A stretch of DNA of 10,295 nucleotides from Candidatus Bathyarchaeota archaeon (GTDB taxonomy: Archaea; Thermoproteota; Bathyarchaeia; Bathyarchaeales; B26-1). Position 1 is the first letter of the stretch, and every line of letters begins with the position of its first letter. This document shows positions 5,459 to 10,295 of the stretch, in pieces. The stretch is taken from assembly GCA_003662645.1 (NCBI GenBank), contig QMYL01000014.1, positions 1-10,295 of the forward strand, read 5' to 3'. The notes beneath the pieces were generated by a model. That model was not told the DNA's origin. It worked only from the letters and a program-made list of their open reading frames with translations, and searched no databases. The translations under genes were made by a program, and so were the position numbers.

Positions 5459-6667
5459 ATGGTACGGTTGAGCTTCAGCTTTCCAACAGAGATAGTCGAA
5501 GAGGGCGAGGTTAGGGTAGTAGTGCCAAAACTCGAAGCATACAAGAGAGGGACCTACGAGTATGCCCCTTCGAAGGCTCCGGTCTTCTACAACCCCGTTA
5601 TGGAGCTCAATAGAGACTTGGCCGTGATAACCCTCCAAACCTACCAGAACAAGATCGGGAGGAGCCTCATAGTCTCTGAGCCCCTAACAGGCTGTGGGGT
5701 GAGAGGAATAAGGTTTGCGAAGGAGGTGGAGGGAGTAGAAAGGGTTCTACTGAACGACTTGAACCCCCTAGCGGTTGAGCTGACTAAGCATAACATAAGC
5801 CTGAACGGGCTGGAGGGAAAGGTCACGGTCACGAATGAAGATGCGAACCTGTTCCTGAGCAGACATGCTGCACCGCATAGGAGGTTCGATTTCATCGATA
5901 TAGACCCCTTCGGCTCTCCATCCCCCTACATAGATTCGGCTGTAAGGGCGCTCAGGGATGGCGGGTTAATAGCCTTAACCGCGACGGATATGGCCCCCCT
6001 ATGCGGGGTATACCCAAATGTATCCATGAGGAAGTATGGTGGTAGATCCCTAAGCACCGAGTACTGCCACGAGATCGCCATCCGCCTCCTAACCGGATGC
6101 CTGGCTAGGACAGCCGCAAAGCACGACGTAGGAGTTATGCCGACCTTCAGTTACGCCTCCGACCACTACATCCGCCTCTACGCCCTAATAAGCCACGGCG
6201 CTAGGGAGGCGGATAGAACCCTCCGGATGATGGGTTACATCCTGCACTGCTTCTCATGCTTTCACAGGGAGGTTCACCCAGGCCTGGTTCCATGCCTTAA
6301 TGAGCGATGTGAGGAGTGCGGTTCTAGGCTTGAGGTGGCTGGACCTCTGTGGCTCGGCAGGCTTTTTGATAAGGGCTTCTGCGGATCCATGCTCCTAGAA
6401 GCCTCTAGGAGGGAGCTAAGAAACCGTAGACGTATAGTGCGTTTGTTGACGCTTATCCGGGAGGAGGCCGAGGGTCCCATCACCTATTACGTCGCTGATA
6501 AGGTCTCCGATAGGTTTAACCTGACCGTTCCGCCTTTAAGCGCAGTGTTGAATAAGCTTCGGGATCTGGGTTTCCAGGCTACCCCAACCCACTTCAACGC
6601 TAGGGGCTTCAGAACCACAGCGCCAGCGAGGGTTGTGAGGGATGTTATAACGGAACTGGCCGGATAG
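5459..6667 (+). CDS. trm1: tRNA (guanine(26)-N(2))-dimethyltransferase Trm1
   Basis: An S-adenosylmethionine-dependent enzyme that dimethylates N2 of G26 at the D-arm/anticodon-arm junction of tRNAs, a modification that helps correct folding. The 402 residues cover the whole family length. Conserved blocks in order are VFYNPVMELNRDL (42-54); the SAM-site loop SEPLTGCGVRGIR (73-85); LNDLNPLAV (98-105); the catalytic DIDPFGSPSPYIDSA (147-161); TATDMAPLCG (174-183); and a zinc site from C264-x2-C267 and C284-x2-C287, followed by GPLWLG. The C-terminal domain ends with THFNARGFRT, as is typical. ATG 5459 is the first start in this frame after a stop at 5420-5422, and the site before it is weak. 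It is divergent from the duplicated unknown protein, with which it may share one TATA element, and ends 10 bases from the convergent nadC. It appears intact, with no odd residues. Confidence 0.96.
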   Translation: MVRLSFSFPTEIVEEGEVRVVVPKLEAYKRGTYEYAPSKAPVFYNPVMELNRDLAVITLQTYQNKIGRSLIVSEPLTGCGVRGIRFAKEVEGVERVLLNDLNPLAVELTKHNISLNGLEGKVTVTNEDANLFLSRHAAPHRRFDFIDIDPFGSPSPYIDSAVRALRDGGLIALTATDMAPLCGVYPNVSMRKYGGRSLSTEYCHEIAIRLLTGCLARTAAKHDVGVMPTFSYASDHYIRLYALISHGAREADRTLRMMGYILHCFSCFHREVHPGLVPCLNERCEECGSRLEVAGPLWLGRLFDKGFCGSMLLEASRRELRNRRRIVRLLTLIREEAEGPITYYVADKVSDRFNLTVPPLSAVLNKLRDLGFQATPTHFNARGFRTTAPARVVRDVITELAG

Positions 6668-6677
6668 AGGGTGACAG

Positions 6678-7562
6678 TTAACCCTGAACCCCCAATACCT
6701 CGAGGCTTATGTCCACAGCCTTAACTGAGTGGGTCAGGGAGCCGACCGATATTATATCTGGTTCAAGCTTGGCGTATTGGAGTAGGTTCTCCTCCGTTAT
6801 CCCGCCTGAGACCTCGATCAGGACTTTGTCTCTAAGCCCCTCCCTCTCCAGCATTCTCAGGGTTGACTCGACATCCTCAACGGTCATGTTATCGAGCATT
6901 ATGATATCCGCCCCAGAACGGGCCGCCTCAAGGGCTTCATCCAGGGTTCTAACCTCAACTTCAACCTTCTTGGCGAAGCTTACGGACTCGCGGGCCTTCC
7001 TTACAGCCTCATCGACCCCACCGACTATGGCGATATGGTTATCTTTTATCAGAACTGCGTCGTCCAGTCTGAAGCGGTGTGGGTCGCCACCGCCAACCTC
7101 AACCGCCTTCTTGTCTAGGTACCTCAAGCCTGGAGCTGTCTTCCTAGTCGCCGCTATCTTTGTCTTTAGTCCGGCCTCTCTAACCTTTTCGACGAGCCTT
7201 CTGGTCGCCGTCGCTATCCCGCTCATCCTCATGAGTATGTTGAGAGCCGTCCTTTCGGCTGTTAATATGGTTCTCGCGTCGCCTGAGACTTCCATTATGG
7301 TTGTGCCGGGTTCAACCTCAACACCGTCCCTTAGGGCTCTTCTAACCTTCAATCCAAGCATCTCGAATAGGAGCCTGATCTCCTCTACACCAGCCACCAC
7401 AGCCCTCTCCTTAACTATAACTTGGGCTCTCGCTTCGGTTCCTTCCGGGATAACGGCCCTCGTGGTTATATCTTCCATTCCGACGTCTTCGCTTAAGAAC
7501 CGCATGAGCATATCTTGTAGTATTGCCTTCTGGATATCGACATTCAAGTCTAGGGTCTCCAT
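6678..7562 (-). CDS. nadC: Nicotinate-nucleotide pyrophosphorylase (carboxylating), quinolinate phosphoribosyltransferase
   Basis: Converts quinolinate and PRPP to nicotinate mononucleotide, CO2 and pyrophosphate, completing de novo NAD precursor synthesis in the cytoplasm. The 294 residues are full length for this type II phosphoribosyltransferase. Motifs seen are EDITTRAVIP (30-39); LTAERTALNILMRMSG (100-115); ATRKTAPGLR (138-147), holding the basic residues that bind quinolinate and PRPP; GGGDPHRFRLDD (157-168); LIKDNH (171-176); and the barrel-end loops EVSGGI (250-255) and ISVGSLTHS (271-279). ATG 7562 is preferred to the TTG immediately before it. It follows nadX on the same strand after about 76 bases, so the two may form an operon, though a TATA-like element in the gap could give nadC its own transcript. 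A long open frame on the other strand through this gene is a shadow. Confidence 0.96.
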   Translation of the reverse strand: METLDLNVDIQKAILQDMLMRFLSEDVGMEDITTRAVIPEGTEARAQVIVKERAVVAGVEEIRLLFEMLGLKVRRALRDGVEVEPGTTIMEVSGDARTILTAERTALNILMRMSGIATATRRLVEKVREAGLKTKIAATRKTAPGLRYLDKKAVEVGGGDPHRFRLDDAVLIKDNHIAIVGGVDEAVRKARESVSFAKKVEVEVRTLDEALEAARSGADIIMLDNMTVEDVESTLRMLEREGLRDKVLIEVSGGITEENLLQYAKLEPDIISVGSLTHSVKAVDISLEVLGVQG

Positions 7563-7602
7563 CAACCTGATATGGTTTTATGTTTAGTATGAGTGAAGAA
7601 TC

Positions 7603-7614
7603 GATTAATTAATC
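7603..7614 (-). promoter_or_regulatory. Possible TATA element upstream of nadC
   Basis: GATTAATTAATC is a perfect 12-base AT-rich palindrome between nadX and nadC. A transcript beginning about 26 bases away, near 7582, would leave a leader of about 20 bases before ATG 7562. Without it, nadC would depend on read-through from nadX. Confidence 0.35.
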
Positions 7615-7638
7615 TTAGTTTCGGGTTTGACCGTTGTG

Positions 7639-8514
7639 TTATGTTCCAACAACGAGGCTTCCAGCTATCTTCTTGAGGGTAGCTATGGCTGATAGGGCCG
7701 CTATATAACTCGTTCTAGGATTATCCGGGAACGGCCTATTTATGGTCTTCGTCATGAACTCGCCGAACTCACCCCTCACGTGGATCTCATGGCTTATCTC
7801 CCTAACATTCGGGTCAGCTACTATCCTAACCCTCGTCTTATCCGCGCCTATCCCGGCTAGGCTAAGGGAAGCCGCGACGTTTACGTTCTTCGGGAAGAGC
7901 TTCACAGCTTCCCTTGCAGCACCCTCATAGAGCGTTAGGGGTTCCCTTATGGATCTCAGGTTGATCCCCCTCTCCTTTATGAAGTCGGTGTCTTCAAAGC
8001 TCTTAAGAGGCTTTATCGTCGTTAAAGTTACCTCGTACACCTTACCGACCGCTGCGGACTTGACGTTGTCCAGCCCAACAATGGCCCCGGATGGTAGGTA
8101 TATCTTCCTCCCCTCCTCCTCGGCCAGTTTCAGTATATGGTTGAGGAGTTCCTCGTCGAGGAGTGCGCCGGTGCTCATGACCATAAGGTCCTTCCCCTCT
8201 TCTAGGACTTTCTCCGCGTATTGTCTGACGGCGTCCTGTGAGGCCGCCTCCACGATCAGGTTTAGATCTCTCCTCTTGATCAATTCGTCGGCGTTCCCCG
8301 CTATTACCGGTCTTTTCGATAGTTTATTCACAAGCCTCTCAGCGTGTTCCCTCACTATGTCATAGACTATGACCAGTTCTACGTTCCCAACCTTCCCGTC
8401 GTCTATGGCCTTTGCTATCACCGTTCCGATGGAGCCGCAACCGATCAATCCTACGCGCAATTTCGTGGTTTTATCCCAACCTTTACGTTGCATCGTCGGT
8501 TTATGCGTCACCAT
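7639..8514 (-). CDS. nadX: L-aspartate dehydrogenase
   Basis: Oxidises L-aspartate with NAD(P)+ to iminoaspartate, the substrate of quinolinate synthase NadA. It replaces the aspartate oxidase NadB used by many bacteria. The 291-residue protein has an N-terminal Rossmann fold with GLIGCGSIG (22-30) and an acidic strand end at VYD. Further blocks are EAASQDAVRQY, LMVMSTGALLDEELL, the family signature LPSGAIVGLDNVKSA (140-154), FPKNVNVAASLSLAG (207-221), the His-bearing ISHEIHVRGEFG with H242 and H245, and NPRTSYIAALSAIATL (265-280). ATG 8514 was chosen over the upstream in-frame start at 8571 because a TATA box TTTTTATC lies 20-25 bases before it, fitting a leaderless transcript; ATG 8493 is also possible. 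It is followed by nadC, which supports the NAD pathway role. It is divergent from the proton pyrophosphatase. Confidence 0.93.
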   Translation of the reverse strand: MVTHKPTMQRKGWDKTTKLRVGLIGCGSIGTVIAKAIDDGKVGNVELVIVYDIVREHAERLVNKLSKRPVIAGNADELIKRRDLNLIVEAASQDAVRQYAEKVLEEGKDLMVMSTGALLDEELLNHILKLAEEEGRKIYLPSGAIVGLDNVKSAAVGKVYEVTLTTIKPLKSFEDTDFIKERGINLRSIREPLTLYEGAAREAVKLFPKNVNVAASLSLAGIGADKTRVRIVADPNVREISHEIHVRGEFGEFMTKTINRPFPDNPRTSYIAALSAIATLKKIAGSLVVGT

Positions 8515-8527
8515 TATGCACATGGGG

Positions 8528-8541
8528 AAAGATAAAAATTT
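8528..8541 (-). promoter_or_regulatory. TATA box of nadX
   Basis: AAATTTTTATCTTT on the minus strand is centred 20-25 bases before ATG 8514. That fits a leaderless nadX transcript and explains the absence of a ribosome binding site there. Confidence 0.45.
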
Positions 8542-8594
8542 CTGAAGAGTTACAAAAGACCTAAAAACCAATAGCGTTATTAGATAGACTAAGG

Positions 8595-8602
8595 GATTTA
8601 AA
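8595..8602 (+). promoter_or_regulatory. Possible TATA box of the pyrophosphatase gene
   Basis: ATTTAAAC, within GGGATTTAAACTGG, would place the transcript start near 8620-8625. The leader before ATG 8678 would then be about 55 bases, holding the GGAGGAGG site and a 13-codon open frame that starts at 8620. Confidence 0.35.
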
Positions 8603-8669
8603 CTGGAATAGGATCAAGGATGGGCAGAAGCGAATGGTCCAGATATGATATGATGATGTAACGTGGAGT

Positions 8670-8677
8670 GGAGGAGG
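8670..8677 (+). promoter_or_regulatory. Purine-rich ribosome binding site of the pyrophosphatase
   Basis: GGAGGAGG runs directly up to ATG 8678, so its strongest core, GGAGG at 8670-8674, is only three bases from the start. A further GTGGAG at 8663-8668 has the more usual nine-base spacing. The region clearly marks this ATG as the start. Confidence 0.55.
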
Positions 8678-10295
8678 ATGTTCGACTGGGTTATAGCTCC
8701 GGTATCAGCCTTAATCTCGATAGCTACCGGTGGAGCCCTATTCGCCTACGTCAACAATAGGGACGCCGGAAACCAAAGGCTGAGGGAGATAGCTGCAGCA
8801 ATAAAGGAGGGCGCGGACGCCTTTCTGAAGAGGGAGTTCATAGCCCTCGCATACTTCGTGGTAGCCATGTCCATAGCCCTCGCCATCTTCATAAACCCGC
8901 TCATGGGACCCCTATACATCTTCGGCTCCATCTGTTCAGCCCTAGCCGGCTTCTTCGGCATGGAGGTCGCATTAAGAGCCAACGTCAGGACGGCCAACGC
9001 AGCCAGGGAAGGCCTGGACCGTTCCTTCCCCATAGCTTTCCGCGGCGGGGCTGTTATGGGCCTGTCGGTTGTCGGCTTCGCCGTTCTTGGGATAAGCGTA
9101 TCCTACGCCCTCACCCGAGACCCTGAGATGGTTCTGGCCTTCAGCTTTGGGGCTAGCGCGATGGCCCTCTTCGCCAAGGCTGGTGGTGGTATATACACTA
9201 AGACCGCCGATATAGGGGCTGACCTCGTCGGTAAGGTTGAGCTTGGGATCCCTGAGGATGACCCGAGGAACCCGGCTGTGATAGCTGATAACGTTGGGGA
9301 TAACGTCGGCGATGTAGCCGGTATGGGCTCCGACCTCTTCGACTCCTACGTAGCGAGCATAGTCGCCGTGATGATACTGGGAAGTTCGATGGGAACGAGG
9401 GAGATGCATATACCCCTAATCTTCGCTGGTCTGGGCATAATAGCCTCGGTTATAGGCGTTCTCCTCGTCAGGGTTGGGAAGAGGGGTAACCCAGGCAAGG
9501 CCTTGAATCGGGGAACCTACCTAACGTGCGTACTCTTCGCAGCCTTAACCTACGCGGTGTCGATGTACATGAAGTACGACATGAGGATATGGGGCGCCGC
9601 CATGGTCGGCTTGGTCTCAGGGGTCATAATAGGGGTGACCACCGACTACTTCACATCTATAGATAGAGCTCCAGCGAAGAGGACGGCTGAGGCCTCAAAG
9701 ACTGGGGCGGCCATAAACATAATAACCGGTTTCTCCTACGGGTTGATAAGCGTCCTCCCACCCCTCTTCGGCATAGCTATAGCCTCCTTCCTAGCCTACG
9801 CATTGTACGGCTTCTATGGGGTTGGAATGAGCGCGTTGGGTATGCTAGCTATAGTTGGGATGATAATCGCTGGCGATGCCTATGGGCCAATAGTCGACAA
9901 CGCGAAGGGTATAGCCGAGCAATCCGGTCTGAGCGAGGAGGTAATAGAGATATGTGACAGGCTTGACGCGGCGGGCAACACGGCTAAAGCCATAACGAAG
10001 GGCTTCGCCATAGGTGCGGCTGGGCTGACAGTCCTCACACTCCTCGCATCATACCGTGAGATAGCCCAATCCTACGTAAACCGCACGATAGATTTCGCCC
10101 TGATGAACCCGCTGGTCCTAGCTGGAACATTCGTTGGGATAGTGGTTCCAGGTCTATTCTCAGCTATGGTCATGCTGGGGGTCAGCAAGAACGCCTTCAG
10201 GATGATAGAGGAGGTTAGGAGGCAGTTCAGGGAGATCCCCGGCCTGAGGGAAGGTAAGGAGGGTGTGAAGCCCGACTACGCGGCGTGTGTCGATA
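8678..10295 (+). CDS. hppA: Membrane-bound proton-translocating pyrophosphatase, K+-independent type (3' end outside window)
   Basis: Integral membrane pump that hydrolyses pyrophosphate and moves protons across the membrane. The frame stays open to the window end: 539 residues are visible, with roughly 100-150 C-terminal residues, including the last helices, missing. The first helix (4-25) is followed by many more. The pyrophosphate site is GGGIYTKTADIGADLVGK (169-186) and EDDPRNPAVIADNVGDNVGD (193-212). Residues K437 and T440 in AAGNTAKAITKG mark the K+-independent subtype, as the K+-dependent form has Ala at the first of these positions. Departures from the family are D222 in GSDLFDSY where the gate Glu usually sits, GNTAK for GNTTK, and DNAKGIAEQ for the common DNAxGIAEM. 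It is divergent from nadX. Pyrophosphate-releasing biosynthesis such as NadC would feed it. The H+ rather than Na+ assignment rests on subtype and is inferred. Confidence 0.95.
   Translation, partial: MFDWVIAPVSALISIATGGALFAYVNNRDAGNQRLREIAAAIKEGADAFLKREFIALAYFVVAMSIALAIFINPLMGPLYIFGSICSALAGFFGMEVALRANVRTANAAREGLDRSFPIAFRGGAVMGLSVVGFAVLGISVSYALTRDPEMVLAFSFGASAMALFAKAGGGIYTKTADIGADLVGKVELGIPEDDPRNPAVIADNVGDNVGDVAGMGSDLFDSYVASIVAVMILGSSMGTREMHIPLIFAGLGIIASVIGVLLVRVGKRGNPGKALNRGTYLTCVLFAALTYAVSMYMKYDMRIWGAAMVGLVSGVIIGVTTDYFTSIDRAPAKRTAEASKTGAAINIITGFSYGLISVLPPLFGIAIASFLAYALYGFYGVGMSALGMLAIVGMIIAGDAYGPIVDNAKGIAEQSGLSEEVIEICDRLDAAGNTAKAITKGFAIGAAGLTVLTLLASYREIAQSYVNRTIDFALMNPLVLAGTFVGIVVPGLFSAMVMLGVSKNAFRMIEEVRRQFREIPGLREGKEGVKPDYAACVD

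Noticed and set aside
5427..5471. 14-codon frame (MGPPAKRVVLGWYG) overlapping the trm1 start
   Set aside because: It is in a different frame from trm1 with no ribosome site, and frames of this length are common by chance.
6668..6685. Inverted repeat AGGGT/ACCCT at the trm1-nadC convergent junction as a terminator
   Set aside because: The stem is only five pairs with an eight-base loop and no T-run follows on either strand, so chance is as likely.
6709..7587. 292-codon open frame on the plus strand across nadC
   Set aside because: It lies antisense to a clear nadC and its product is a Ser/Thr/Leu-rich string with no recognisable domain, as expected for the mirror frame of a codon-biased gene.
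8515..8571. N-terminal extension of nadX from the start at 8571
   Set aside because: The extra 19 residues fall before and over the TATA box and do not resemble the family; starting at ATG 8514 or 8493 gives a normal N-terminus just before the Rossmann strand.
8650..8658. ATGATGATG resembling box C of an archaeal C/D guide RNA
   Set aside because: No CTGA box D lies at a suitable distance on either side, so a guide RNA is not supported.
8972..9409. Minus-strand open frames inside the pyrophosphatase gene (also 8746-9033)
   Set aside because: They lie antisense to highly conserved pyrophosphatase motifs and show no protein-like features.

Overview
The window reads as the chromosome of a thermophilic archaeon. 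Supporting signs are heavy use of AGG/AGA for Arg and ATA for Ile, AT-rich TATA-type elements 20-30 bases upstream of several starts, a mix of leaderless starts and GGAGG/GAGG-type ribosome binding sites, and gene content typical of archaea: Trm1 tRNA dimethyltransferase, aspartate-dehydrogenase NadX, and archaeal glycogen-synthase-type glycosyltransferases. I cannot assign a lineage from the sequence; a deep-branching thermophilic group such as the Thermoproteota and relatives is only a guess. No rRNA, tRNA, CRISPR array or mobile element was recognised. Genes are tightly packed, and no gene-free stretch exceeds about 165 bases.

Left part (1-4339): sugar-polymer metabolism. It opens with the C-terminal part of a GT-B glycosyltransferase of archaeal glycogen-synthase type, followed directly by a small winged-helix protein. 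Facing them on the minus strand is a probable two-gene operon: a second glycogen-synthase-like glycosyltransferase, then galactose-1-phosphate uridylyltransferase (galT). Divergent from that operon, across a 157-base intergenic region, is a regulator-like gene that joins an N-terminal winged helix to a C-terminal domain resembling DUF5752. The arrangement suggests local control of the glycosyltransferase-galT operon.

Middle part (4342-6667): an unrecognised 320-residue minus-strand protein that is visibly a tandem duplication, each half ending in a W-x-C...C-H signature. It is divergent from trm1, which encodes tRNA (guanine26-N2)-dimethyltransferase. One perfectly palindromic 14-base TATA-like element lies between the two genes.

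Right part (6678-10295): nadX (L-aspartate dehydrogenase) and nadC (quinolinate phosphoribosyltransferase), in series on the minus strand, supply the first and last steps of de novo NAD synthesis to nicotinate mononucleotide. The middle enzyme, NadA, is not in the window. Divergent from nadX is a membrane-bound proton pyrophosphatase of the K+-independent type, cut off by the window end. It is preceded by a possible 13-codon leader ORF. Biosynthetic reactions such as the NadC step release pyrophosphate, which this pump could turn into a proton gradient.

The points most worth pursuing are the duplicated W-x-C/C-H protein, the winged-helix/DUF5752 protein facing the glycosyltransferase-galT operon, and the ion-gate substitutions in the pyrophosphatase.
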